DNA from: Lolium rigidum
Taxonomy: Eukaryota; Streptophyta; Magnoliopsida; Poales; Poaceae
Direction of reading: 5' to 3'
DNA: 64,000 bases
Assembly: GCF_022539505.1 (NCBI RefSeq)
Contig: NC_061510.1
Location: 35,737,047-35,801,046, forward strand
The notes under the pieces were generated by a model that worked only from the letters and a program-made list of their open reading frames with translations, had not been told where the DNA came from and made no database searches. Of the stretch, positions 1 through 10,472 are shown in pieces (position 1 is the stretch's first letter; every line of letters begins with the position of its first letter). The position numbers were made by a program, and so were the translations under genes.

Positions 1-686
1 TGATCTCTTGTAGATTGCGAAGTTAACTATTGCTATGATAATATTGATGTGATCTATTCCTCCTACATATGCATGAAGGTGACAGGTGCATGCTATGCTA
101 GTACTTGGTTTAGTCTTTTGATCTATCTTACACTAAAGGTTACTAAAATATGAGCATTATTGTGGAGCTTGTTAACTCCGGCATTGAGGGTTCGTGTAAT
201 CCTACGCAATGTGTTCATCATCCAACAAAAGTGTAGAGTATGCATTTATCTATTCTCGTTATGTGATCAATGTTGAGAGTGTCCACTAGTGAAAGTCTAA
301 TCCCTAGGCCTTGTTCCTAAATATCGCTATCGCCGCTTGTTTACTCGTTTTACTCACTACTGCGTTACTACCGCTGCGTTACTACTGCTTGTTTACTATC
401 CTCGGGCAAAGCACTTTTCCGGTGCCGTTGCTACTACTTATTCATACCACCTGTATTTCACTATCTCTTCGCCGAACTAGTGCACCTATTAGGTGTGTTG
501 GGGACACAAGAGACTTCTTGCTTTGTGGTTGCAGTGGTTGCATGAGAGGGATATCTTTGACCTCTTCCTCCCCGAGATCGATAAACCTTGGGTGATCCAC
601 TTAAGGGAAACTTGCCGCCGTTCTACAAACCTCTCGCTCTTGAGGCCCAACACCGTCTACAAGAATAGAAGCTCCCGTAGACATCA
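1..686 (+). repeat. E1 5' LTR (3' portion only)
   Basis: This matches the last part of the 3' LTR ending at 5779. Both copies end in GTAGACATCA. Differences between them include short indels such as ACTCG against ACTG near 334, and CTCTCG against CTCTG in the next-to-last hundred bases. The start of this LTR lies before the window. Confidence 0.85.
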
Positions 687-776
687 AGCACTTTTCTCGG
701 CGCTCGTTGCCGGGGAGGAAAGGTAAAAGGCACTCATACTCCGGTCCCGTGTAACAGTACTTTTCTCGGCGCCATT
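687..776 (+). other. E1 primer-binding region, duplicated
   Basis: A degenerate version of the tRNA-Asp complement TGGCGCCGTTGCCGGGGA starts about 11 bases after the LTR, at roughly 698-715. A second, shorter copy of the same stretch (CTTTTCTCGGCGCC) lies near 755-771. E2 has a perfect copy at the equivalent place. The extra bases here resemble the CTG-to-CTCG differences seen elsewhere. The duplication may be a relic or a second priming site. Confidence 0.6.
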
Positions 777-853
777 GTGTTTGTGCTCGAAGCTATTTCC
801 TTTAGATCCCGCAATTGCATCTTTTTGTTTCTTGTTTACACTAGTTTGGCATA

Positions 854-1589
854 ATGGACAACAATGAGCTTCTTATTCTATTTCCTGATTTAAAACATGG
901 ATTGTTTGATGCGAAAATTAAAAAACCTATGGAATCTTATTTGCATGCTGGTAGTAATATTAGTATGAACGCTTTGAACACCATTGTTGATAATGATATA
1001 GAAAGTTCTAAGCTTGGGGAAGTCTGGTTTTCATGATCTTTTTAGTCCCCCAAGCATTGAGGAGAAAATTTTCTTTGATGATACTTTGCCTCCTATTTAT
1101 GATGATTATAATAGTGGTCTTTTGGTACAACCTACTATGGAGAGTAAATTTTGTTGTGATTATACTATGCCTCCTACACTTGATGAGAATAATAATGATA
1201 GCTACTTTGTTGAATTTGCTCCCACTACAACTAATAAAATTGATTATGCTTATGTGGAGAGTAATAATTTTATGCATGAGACTCATGATAAGAATGCTTT
1301 ATGTGATAGTTATATTGTTGAGTTTGCTCATGATGCTACTGAAAGTTATTATGAGAGAGGAAAATATGGTTGTAGAAATTTTCATGTTACTAAAATGCCT
1401 CTCTATGTGCTGAAATTTTTGAAGCTACACTTGTTTTATCTTCCTATGCTTGTTACTTTGCTCTTCATGAACTTGTTTATTTACAAGATTCCTATGCATA
1501 GGAAGCATGTTAGACTTAAATGTGTTTTGAATTTGCCTCTTGATGCTCTCTTTTGCTTCAAATACTATTTCTTGCGAGTGCATCATTAA
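854..1589 (+). pseudogene. E1 internal ORF, frameshifted, unassigned
   Basis: Two frames read as one protein of about 240 residues: 854-1036 gives the N-terminus (starting MDNNELL), and another frame from about 1020 continues to the stop at 1587-1589. The switch falls at 1013-1022, where one extra base fits. The product is acidic, with repeated blocks of the type PPIYDDY/FDDTLPP, then a hydrophobic segment near the C-terminus that could be one or two membrane helices. No Gag, protease or polymerase motif is visible. It occupies the place that holds gag in E3. I recognise it as a type common in grass Gypsy-type elements but cannot assign a function. Confidence 0.55.
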
Positions 1590-4058
1590 AATCGCTGAGC
1601 CCATCTTAATGGCTATAAAGAAAGAACTTCTTGGGAGATAACCCATGTGTTATTTTGCTACAGTACTTTGTTTTATATTTGTGTCTTGGAAGTTGTTTAC
1701 TACTGTAGCAACCTCTCCTTATCTTAGTTTTGTGTTTTGTTGTGCCAAGTAAAGTCTTTGATAGTAAAGTGAATACTAGATTTGGATTACTCGCGCAGTT
1801 CCAGCATTTCTTTGCTGTCACGAATCTGGGTCTATCTCCCTGTAGGTAGCTCAGAAAATTAAGCCAATTTACGTGCATGATCCTCAGATATGTACGCAAC
1901 TTTCATTCAATTTGAGCATTTTCATTTGAGCAAGTCTGGTGGCCTAATAAAATCCATCTTTACGGACTCGTTCTGTTTTGACAGATTCTGCCTTTTATTT
2001 CGCATTGCCTCTTTTGCTATGTTGGATGAATTTCTTTGATCCATTAATGTCCAAGTAGCTTTATGCAATGTCCAGAAGTGTTAAGAATGATTGTGTCACC
2101 TCTGAACATGTGAATTTTTGATTATGCACTAACCCTCTAATGAGTTGTTTCGAGTTTGGTGTGGAGGAAGTTTTCAAGGGTCAAGAGAGGAGGATGATAT
2201 ACTATGATCAAGGAGAGTGAAAGCTCTAAGCTTGGGGATGCCCCGTGGTTCACCCCCGCATATTCTAAGAAGACTCAAGCTGTCTAAGCTTGGGGATGCC
2301 CAAGGCATCCCCTTCTTCATCGACAACATTATCGAGTTCCTCCCCCGAAACTATATTTTTATTCCGTCACATCTTATGTACTTTACTTGGAGCGTCTCGT
2401 TTGTTTTTGTTTATGTTTGAATAAGTTCATCATGCTTGTGTGGGAGAGAGACACGCTCCGCCGGTTCGTATGAACACATGTGTTCTTAGCTCATAGTATT
2501 CATGGCGAAGTTTCTTCTTCGTTAATTTGTTATATGGTTGGAATTGGAAAATGATACATGTAGTAAATTGCTATAATGTCTTGGATAATGTGATACTTGG
2601 CAATTGTTGTGCTCATGTTTAAGCTCTTGCATCATATGCTTTGCACCTATTAATGAAGAAATACATAGAGCTTGCTAAAATTTGGTTTGCATAATTGGTC
2701 TCTCTAAAGTCTAGATAATTTCTAGTATTGAGTTTTGAACAACAAGGAAGACGGTGTAGAGTCTTATAATGTTTACAATATGTCTTTTATGTGAGTTTTG
2801 CTGCACCGGTTCATCCTTGTGTTTGTTTCAAATAACCTTGCTAGCCTAAGCCTTGTATCGAGAGGGAATACTTCTCATGCATCCAAAATCCTTGAGCCAA
2901 CTACTATGCCATTTGTGTCCACCATACCTACCTACTACATGGTATTTCTCCGCCATTCCAAAGTAAATTGCTTGAGTGCTACCTTTAAATAATTCAAAAT
3001 TTATCACCTCTGATTTGTGTCAATGTTTTATAGCTCATGAGGAAGTATGTGGTGTTTTATCTTTCGATCTTGTCATTTACTTCGACGTACTTTCACAATG
3101 GACTAGTGGCACATCCGCTTATCCAATAATTTTGCAAAAAGAGTCGGCAATGGGGTTCCCAGCCCCGATTAATTAACTTGCATTAATAATTCTCTTCACA
3201 TGTTTTGCTCCGATTCATCGTTAAGCAACTTAATTTTGCAAATAGACACTCCTTCATGGTATGTGATTGTTGGAAGGCACCCGAGGATTCGGTTAGCCAT
3301 GGCTTGTGTAAGCAAAAGGTTGGGAGGAGTGTCATCCATAAATAAAGAAAAACTAAACTAAAGTACATGTGTAAACAAAAGAGAAGAGGGATGATCTACC
3401 TTGCCGGTAGAGATAACGTCCTTCATGGGAGCCGCTCTTGAAAGTCTGGTTGATGAGGTAGTTAGAGTGCCCACTACCATTCGTTGACAACAACAAACAC
3501 CTCTCAAAACTTTACTTTTATGCTCTCTTTATGTTTTCAAAAACCAAAGCTCTAGCACAAATATAGCAATCGATGCTTTTCCTCTTTGAAGGACCATTCT
3601 CTTTTACTTTTATGTTGAGTCAGTTCACCTATCTCTCTCCACCTCAAGAAGCAAACACTTGTGTGAACTGTGCATTGATTCCTACATACTTGCATATTGC
3701 ACTTGTTATATTACTCTATGTTGACAAACTATCATTGAGATATACATGTTACAAGTTGAAAGCAATTGCTGAAACTTTATCTTCCATTGTGTTGCTTCAA
3801 TATCTTTACTATAAATTATTGCTTTATGAGTTAACTCTTATGCAAGACTTATTGATGCCTGTCTTGAAAGTGCTATTCATGAAAAGTCATTGCTTTATGA
3901 TTCAGCTTGTTTACTCATGTCATTACCATTGTTTTGATCGCTGCATTCATTACATATGTTTACAATATGATCAAGGTTATGATGGCATATCACTTCGGAA
4001 ATTATCTTTGTTATCGTTTTACCCGCTCGGGACGAGCGTAACTAAGCTTGGGGATGCT
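1590..4058 (+). other. E1 long non-coding tail with hairpins and polypurine tract
   Basis: No credible gene is present; the small ORFs here do not match any family I know. Blocks recur in the same order in E2 (23308-25917) and partly in E3 (55288-56057). They are a TGGG...CCCA hairpin (1632-1645), a long-range stem GCTACAGTA/TACTGTAGC (1657-1665 with 1701-1709), two internal copies of CTAAGCTTGGGGATGCC (from about 2226 and 2284), the second folded into GGGGATGCC-CAA-GGCATCCCC (2292-2312), and a stem CGCTCG/CGAGCG (4024-4038) just before the polypurine tract at 4042-4058. Conservation without coding suggests cis-acting roles in packaging or reverse transcription; that is inference. Confidence 0.7.
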
Positions 4059-5779
4059 TGATACGTCTCCGACGTATCGATAATTTCTTATGTTCTATGC
4101 CATATTATTGATGATACCTACATGTTTTATGCACACTTTATGTCATATTCGTGCATTTTCCGGAACTAACCTATTAACAAGATGCCGAAGTGCCAGCTCC
4201 CGTTTTCTCGCTGTTTTTGGTTTCGTAAATCCTAGTAACGAAATATTCTCGGAATTGGACGAAATCGAAGACCCGGGTTCCTATTTTCACCGGAAGCATC
4301 CAGTAACACCCGGAAGGACCGGAGGGGGGCACCGGGCCCCTGCACCATAGGCCGGCGCGGCCCAGGCCCCGGCCGCGCCGCCATATGGTGTGGCCACCCC
4401 TTCGACCCTCCCCGCACCGCCTCTTCGCCTATATAAAGCCTCCGTCGCGAAAACCCCGAGGCGAAAAACCACGATACGGAAAACCTTCCGGAGCCGCCGC
4501 CATCGCGAAGCCAAGATCCGGGGGACAGGAGTCTCTCGTTCCGGCACCCCGCCGGAGCGGGGAAGTGCCCCCGAAGGCTTCTCCATCGACACCGCTGCCA
4601 TCTCCACCGCCATCTTCATCACCGATGCTGCTCCCATGAGGAGGGAGTAGTTCTCCATCGAGGCTCGGGGCTGTACCGGTAGCTATGTGGTTCATCTCTC
4701 TCCTATGTACTTCAATACAATAATCTCATGAGCTGCTTTACATGATTGAGATTCATATGATGATGCTTGTAATCTAGATGTCATTATGCTAGTCAAGTGA
4801 GTTTTACTTATGTGATCTCCGGAGACTCCTTGTCCCACGTGTGTAAAGGTGACAGTGTGTGCACCGTGTGGGTCTCTTAGGCTATATTTCACGTAATACT
4901 TATTCACCGTTGAATGGCATAGTGAGGTGCTTATTTATATCTCTTTATGATTGCAATGTGTTTGTATCACAATTTATCTATGTGCTACTCTAGCAATGTT
5001 ATTAAAGTAGTTCTATTCCTCCCGCACGATGTAATGGTGACAAGTGTGTGCATCCGTGTTAGTACTTGGTTTATGCTATGATCATGATCTCTTGTAGATT
5101 GCGAAGTTAACTATTGCTATGATAATATTGATGTGATCTATTCCTCCTACATATGCATGAAGGTGACAAGTGTGCATGCTATGCTAGTACTTGGTTTAGT
5201 CTTTTGATCTATCTTACACTAAAGGTTACTAAAATATGAGCATTATTGTGGAGCTTGTTAACTCCGGCATTGAGGGTTCGTGTAATCCTACGCAATGTGC
5301 TTCATCATCCAACAAAAGTGTAGAGTATGCATTTATCTATTCTCGTTATGTGATCAATGTTGAGAGTGTCCACTAGTGAAAGTCTAATCCCTAGGCCTTG
5401 TTCCTAAATATCGCTATCGCCGCTTGTTTACTGTTTTATCGCGTTACTACTATGCGTTACTACCGCCGCATTACTATCGCTTGTTTACTATCCCGGGCAA
5501 AGCACTTTTCTCGGTGCCGTTGCTACTACTTATTCATACCACCTGTATTTCACTATCTCTTCAGCCGAACTAGTGCACCTATTAGGTGTGTTGGGGACAC
5601 AAGAGACTTCTTGCTTTGTGGTTGCGGTGGTTGCATGAGAGGGATATCTTTGACCTCTTCCTCCCTGAGTTCGATAAACCTTGGGTGATCCACTTAACGG
5701 AAACTTGCTGCTGTTCTACAAACCTCTGCTCTTGGAGGCCCAACACTGTCTACAAGAATAGAAGCTCCCGTAGACATCA
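4059..5779 (+). repeat. E1 3' LTR
   Basis: The LTR starts TGATACGTCTCCGACG directly after the polypurine tract and ends TAGACATCA; it is 1721 bp long. A CTATATAAAGCC TATA box lies at about 4429-4440 in a GC-rich stretch, so U3 is about 370 bp and the RNA would start near 4465. GC-rich ORFs on both strands between 4230 and 4700 are LTR by-products, not genes. The first part resembles the LTRs of E2 and E3, while the later part (after about 4740) is different, so the LTR itself looks chimeric relative to its relatives. Confidence 0.88.
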
Positions 5780-8109
5780 CCGCCCGACAGAGGGGCCCGC
5801 ACGTCAGCGACTGAAGTTGGCCGAATCGGTACCGTTTAATGTGATCCGTTCGATTAGACGAAGATCAGACGGTCGAGGCTCGTCGTCTCCGTCGAGGGGA
5901 AGAGGTCGCTGCCGCGGTGGAGGTAGGGGGTCGGCGGCGCTCCTGGACTCCGGCGAGGGGCGGCGTTGACGCGAGGCGAGAATGTCGTCGACGGCGAGTC
6001 GATTGGTACCGACGGCGAGGCTTGAGGTGGCCTGTAGCGGTGGATTGATCCGCGGTTGCTTGCGGGTCTCCGGCGAGAAATTGACTGGCTAGCGGCGGCG
6101 ATGTGCGGTGGAGAGGAGCGGAGGAGGTTCAGAGAGAGGAGGGGAGTGAGTTTGCTGTGGAGGTGAAGGCGCGGGGACGGCTCCTTTTATAGGATGCGAG
6201 GTGGCCGTGAGGGGTGCGGCAGAGTCGATAGTAGAGCGGCGGCTCCGGCGAAGGAAGGGGGTCGGCGGCGTCAGCGCGAGGTAGGCGGCGTCCAGGCGGT
6301 GCTAGGGAGCTCGATAGCTAGGTGGGGGACGACCTGGCGTGCTCTAGCAAAGGCGAGGTCCTGGCGGCAAGGTTACGAGAATCCGGCGAGCTGGTCGTCA
6401 GCGACAGGGCTTGCGCGAGCATGGGACCTTGTCTGGCGGGTTGGCGCGGCGACGGTGATGCTCGACATGCAGCTAGGGGGTCCAGGGGAAGCATGGTTCG
6501 TCGGCGTGGCGCGTGGCCAGAGCTTGCCGGTGGACGCGCCCACGACGTCCTCGGCATCGTCCAGAACGCGCGTTTTCCGGCGAGGGTCTTCGTCCTCCTC
6601 GACAAGTGGCGATGCTAGGTGGTGTAGGGAGTCGAGGTGGTGCAGAATGGCCCCATGGCCAGGGTCAGGGAGGAAGGAGAAGAGAGGGGAGGTTGCCATG
6701 TGTGGCATTGCTGGCATGGCCATGCCATGCTAGCTTTGGCCCCTCCTCTTTGGGCTTCTGTGCATGGGCTAGGGTGAGAGGGAACAAGGGAACCAGGGGG
6801 AGTGAAATGGGGCAAGTGGAGTGAGGCCAAAACACTATTTCAAATAGTGTTTAATTTGTTCCATATTTTCCTAATTCACAAACTTGCAAAATTTGGTTGA
6901 ATTCAAATTGATTCAAAAATTGAAAGTAGTGAGTTGGGTTGAGTTGCAAATGACCAGAAATAACCAGGTGTGGTGGTGGAAGTTTAAAAATCAAAGAAAT
7001 GCAAAATTGCACAAAGTGGGATTGTTGCATTTGATAAAAAGTTCCAACTTTGGATGAGCATAGAATTTGATCCAAGATGAATTTGACATGGTGGTCTTGA
7101 CCAAAGTTGTTCTCCTTCATGTGCTCTTGGATGTGGTGCAAAGAATTGGGAAAGTTTAGTTTGAAAAACTTTAATTGCAAAGGCTCAAAGTAGGGACCAG
7201 ATTATAAATGGAAGATTTGACCATTATCATATGTGATCCCAATTTGAGTTTGAATTTGATTTGATTTGTGTTTCTTTGATTCCAAAAGTTGTAATAAGTG
7301 TTTAGTGACATAAACAACTAATGGTGAAGACCAAAATGGTCTAGGTCAAAGATTTGGAAAAATGGCATAAGCCATATGTGAGGGTTTGTGATTTTCTAAC
7401 TTTTTATTCTTTTATTTTTCTTTGCTTCACTTTGACAAGAGTGAGGTTTATTTGGTGTTAGATTGAGTTGGGTAAAAGGTTCCAACCAATTTGGGGCAAT
7501 GGGAGTGCCTAGGTCAAGATTTGAGATTTTGGCTAAGTGCCACATATGCCTCTATGCATATGCTTTATTTGATTTTTTTTCTCTTTTGGTTTCACCAAGA
7601 TTTGAGTGGTAAGCCTTAAATTAGGTTTGTTAAGGTATTTTCAAACCATCTACCAAGTTAGACAAAGCAATGTTTAGCATTTGCAAAAAGTAGCCATAGG
7701 CTTGCATATGCCTCTTTCTTATTTAAGATAATTTCTTTTTATTTTGTTTTTCAAAGGTTGGTGACAAGAGGGATGAGGTTTAAGGTTTAGTGGGATTCAC
7801 CATGGTTCTCCACCATTTAGCAAAATAAGAAAGGTAGGGTTCAAGATTTACACATTAGGGCTATATGCCCACATATGTCTTTTTCTTTTATTTTGGTTTC
7901 TCAAAATTGATCCCCTTTGTTTTGAGAAAGTTAGGGTTTAGGGTTTTGGGAATGTGTTCAAAAATAATAAACAAATAATCATGGCAAAAACACAAGAGTT
8001 AGGGATGAGCACTATGCATAGCACTCTATGTAAGAAAAGTTTTTGTTGGTTCTCATTTTTGGAAAAAGGAAATTCATTTTCTCTTTGTTTTAAAATTTGG
8101 GATGTTACA
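5780..8109 (-). mobile_element. LTR-X: LTR-like sequence of another retrotransposon, interrupted by E1
   Basis: On the minus strand this begins TGTAACATCCC at 8109, immediately against CACTA transposase sequence, as the 5' edge of an LTR would. It continues through AT-rich non-coding DNA to a TATAAAAGG box at about 6185-6193 and a GC-rich leader down to 5780, where E1 is inserted. A second copy of its promoter and leader lies at 20571-20795 plus 27513-27792 on the plus strand. No coding domain is present; the GC-rich ORFs at 5940-6830 overlap on both strands and match nothing I know. Family not identified. Confidence 0.6.
6185..6193 (-). promoter_or_regulatory. TATA box of LTR-X
   Basis: The minus strand reads CCTATAAAAGGAGCC. 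The same sequence occurs at 20588-20596 (plus) in the related copy, with the downstream leader conserved, which supports a real Pol II start in this LTR family. Confidence 0.6.
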
Positions 8110-9911
8110 CCCAAGAAGCTTAGCAGGTTCACGCAAATATTCTTCGTAACATGCATCACGTTTCTTGCAGAGCGGACATCTAGGACTTTCCAATATTCTA
8201 GCTCCCAAAATATAGATTTCTTCTTCCACATGGGTGCGTGCCAGTCAGCTCCCTGCGGAACTGATTGTCCGCCAGGACCCTTTCCAAAGATGACTTTCAA
8301 ATCCTTGACCATATCAAATACCTCCGCACCAGTACGTTCCGCAGGCTTCGGCCGATGATCTGCCTTGCCGTTGAAATGCTTGCCTTTCTTTCATACGTTA
8401 TGATGTCGGTGAAGAAATCGACGATGCCCCAGGTACACATTCTTCTTACATTTTGGCAAATACACACTTTCAGTCTCATGTAAGCAGTGCGTGCATGCAT
8501 TGTATCCCTTATTTGTCTGTCCTGAAAGGTTACTAAGAGCAGGCCAATCGTTGATGGTTACGAAAAGCAACGCTCGTAGGTCAAATTCCTCTTCTTTGTG
8601 CTCATCCCACACACGTACACCAGGTCTACCCCACAACTGTAAAAGTTCATCAACTAATGGCCTTAGGTACACATCGATGTCGTTGCCGGGTTGTTTCGGA
8701 CCTTGGATGAGCACCGGCATCATAATGAACTTCCGCTTCATGCACAACCAAGGAGGAAGGTTGTAGATGCATAGAGTCACGGGCCAGGTGCTATGGCTGG
8801 AGCTCTTCTCGCCAAAAGGATTCATGCCATCTGTACTTAGACCAAATCTTATGTTCCTTGCGTTAGCTGCAAAGTCTTTGAACTCTCTGTCGATCTTTCT
8901 CCATTGCGTTCCATCTGCGGGGTGTCTCAACTCCCCGTCCGACTTACGGTCCTCTTTGTGCCATCGCAACAATTTGGTATGCTCTTTGTTCCTGAACAGA
9001 CGTTTCAACCGTGGTATTATAGGAGCATACCACATCACCTTGGCGGGAACCCTCTTCCTGGGTTTCTCGCCCTCAACATCGTCACCAGGGTCATCGCCTC
9101 TGATCTTATAATGCAATGCAGTGCATATCGGGCATTCATTCAAATTCTCATATTCACCGCGGTAGAGGATGCAGTCGTTAATGCATGCATGTATCTTCAG
9201 AACCTCTAAACCTAGAGGGCAGACAACCTTCCTTGCTTCGTACGTACTGGCGGGCAACTCGTTATTCTTTGGAAACATATTCTTCATCATTTTCAGCAAA
9301 TTTTCAAATCCCGAGTTCAGATAGACCTTCCTATGCCTTCCATTTTAGTAAATCCAGTGTGCAGCCCAGCTTTTTCAGACCATTATCGCATCCGGGGTAA
9401 AACGACTTTTTGTGATCCTCTAACATGCGATCCAAATTCTTCCTCTCCTTTTCAGTTTCGCAGCCTCTCCGTGCATCAGCAATGGTCCGACCAAGATCAT
9501 CAGCGGGCTCATCACGTGCCTCTTCTTCACCTTCCCCTTCACCTTCCCCACCTTCAGCACCCTCCATGAAAGTATCACCGAAATGATCAGGATAGTTGTC
9601 ATCGTTGATATCCTCCCCTTCTTCATCTTCTTCCATTCTAACCCCTCTTTCTCCATGCTTGGTCCAACAAATATAGCTTGGCATGAAAACCTGCCGAAGC
9701 AGGTGCAGGTGAACGTCTCTTGAGGAAGAGTAACCCTTCTGATTCTTACAGGCAGCACATGGACAGATAACAAAACCCCCTGCTTGTTCGCATTAGCCAC
9801 TACGAGGAAATCTTTCAAACCCGTAATGAACTCGCCGGAGAGTCGGTTACCGTACATCCATTGCCGCTTCATATGCATTATTATTATATAAAGTATATAA
9901 TTAACCATCAT
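8110..9911 (-). pseudogene. CACTA transposase (TNP2-like), N-terminal half, frameshifted
   Basis: Reading the minus strand, the first part (9880-9690) holds the transposase-associated domain (WMYGNR, EFITGL). The next part (9684-9331) has the conserved PSYICWTKHGE and a very acidic stretch. The 302-residue part (9299-8391) has the hallmarks of the TNP2 catalytic family: CPIC, WHKEDRKSDGELRHPADG, RFGLSTDGMNPF, HSTWPVTLCIYNLPPW. The last part (8312-8110) has PMWKKKSIFWELEYWK and HVTKNICVNLLSFLG, where LTR-X begins. At least three frame changes separate the parts, so no full protein can be made. TNP2 proteins bind and cleave CACTA ends. Confidence 0.85.
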
Positions 9912-10206
9912 GCATTTGTTAAACTAACTAGCTACAAATAATAGAAATTAAACAATGAACTACACACATGCATATTTTATCAATGACACAAGAAAGGTTC
10001 AAGTTGCTAACCGCGATCGAGGAGGAAAAATAAATGAGAAAGCTCAAGTGTGGCGCGGACACTTCATATCATATTTGTTTCATGCTCTTGGGCATTTCAT
10101 CGAACGCCTTGTGTGCATAAGAGGAACCAAAAGCAAACCCACCACCCCTTGTGAAGATTGTGAAGAGAAGTGGCACCAAACGGCTAAGTGAAGTGAGCTG
10201 AGCTGC

Positions 10207-10215
10207 CTTTTATAG
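10207..10215 (-). promoter_or_regulatory. TATA box of the CACTA transposase gene
   Basis: The minus strand reads CCCTATAAAAGGCAGCTC between the subterminal repeats and the transposase region. Its position about 260 bp inside the terminus is usual for CACTA elements. The first exon and intron between here and 9911 cannot be placed with certainty. Confidence 0.5.
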
Positions 10216-10222
10216 GGATGGG

Positions 10223-10408
10223 CCTTTAGTCGCGGTTGGCCTGGCCAACCGCGACTAAAGGCCTTCGGGCTAGGCCCGAGGACCTTTAGTCGCGGTTGTC
10301 CTGACCAAACGCGACTAAAGCTCCTCCCATCCACCAGCTGACCACCGAACGCGCCGGGCCCAGGTCTTTAGTCGCGGGTCGCCTCCCGAACCGCGACTAA
10401 GGACCCCT
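10223..10408. repeat. CACTA subterminal palindromes
   Basis: Three inverted-repeat modules of the type CTTTAGTCGCGGTTGG...CCAACCGCGACTAAAG lie at about 10223-10261, 10281-10319 and 10362-10400, followed by a variant CCTTTAGTCCCGGTTCC. Subterminal repeats of this kind are the transposase binding sites of CACTA elements. The first module is a nearly perfect 39-bp palindrome. Confidence 0.8.
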
Positions 10409-10472
10409 TTAGTCCCGGTTCCTATATTTTGGGGACTAATGGGGCGGATGAAAGCATCTTTTTCTACTAGTG

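Larger units (their letters stand above)
1..5779 (+). mobile_element. E1: non-autonomous Gypsy-type LTR retrotransposon, 5' end outside window
   Basis: The first 686 bases recur almost unchanged at the end of the LTR at 4059-5779, so the two are the 5' and 3' LTRs of one element. The internal part (687-4058) has a primer-binding region, one broken ORF and a non-coding tail of about 2.4 kb ending in the polypurine tract AAGCTTGGGGATGCT. No reverse transcriptase, RNase H or integrase motif is visible in any frame, so the element would depend on enzymes from a partner. The LTRs end in TG...CA. The 5' target duplication lies outside the window; the bases after the 3' LTR are CCGCC. LTR ends and tail are shared with E2 and E3. 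Confidence 0.85.
8110..10472 (-). mobile_element. CACTA element, 5' part, truncated by LTR-X
   Basis: On the minus strand the element starts CACTAGTAGAAAAAGATGC at 10472, the hallmark terminus of the CACTA (En/Spm) superfamily. It continues through palindromic subterminal repeats (10223-10410), a TATA box near 10207-10215, and a TNP2-type transposase gene. It is cut at 8109 by LTR-X. The remaining half would be expected left of this window or is lost. The 3-bp target duplication cannot be checked because only one end is present. Confidence 0.88.

Noticed and set aside
3573..4061. 162-codon frame with hydrophobic stretches in the E1 tail
   Set aside because: It lies in the non-coding tail, is not kept open in E2, and runs into the polypurine tract.
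4230..4700. Frames of 60-120 codons on both strands in the E1 3' LTR (and equivalents at 20886-21356, 26008-26482, 51317-51794)
   Set aside because: They lie at the TATA/leader region of LTRs and recur in each LTR because the DNA is repeated, with no protein signature.
5940..6830. Several GC-rich open frames on both strands in LTR-X
   Set aside because: They overlap each other on opposite strands, have Arg/Ser/Pro-rich composition expected from GC-rich DNA, match no domain, and lie around the LTR promoter.
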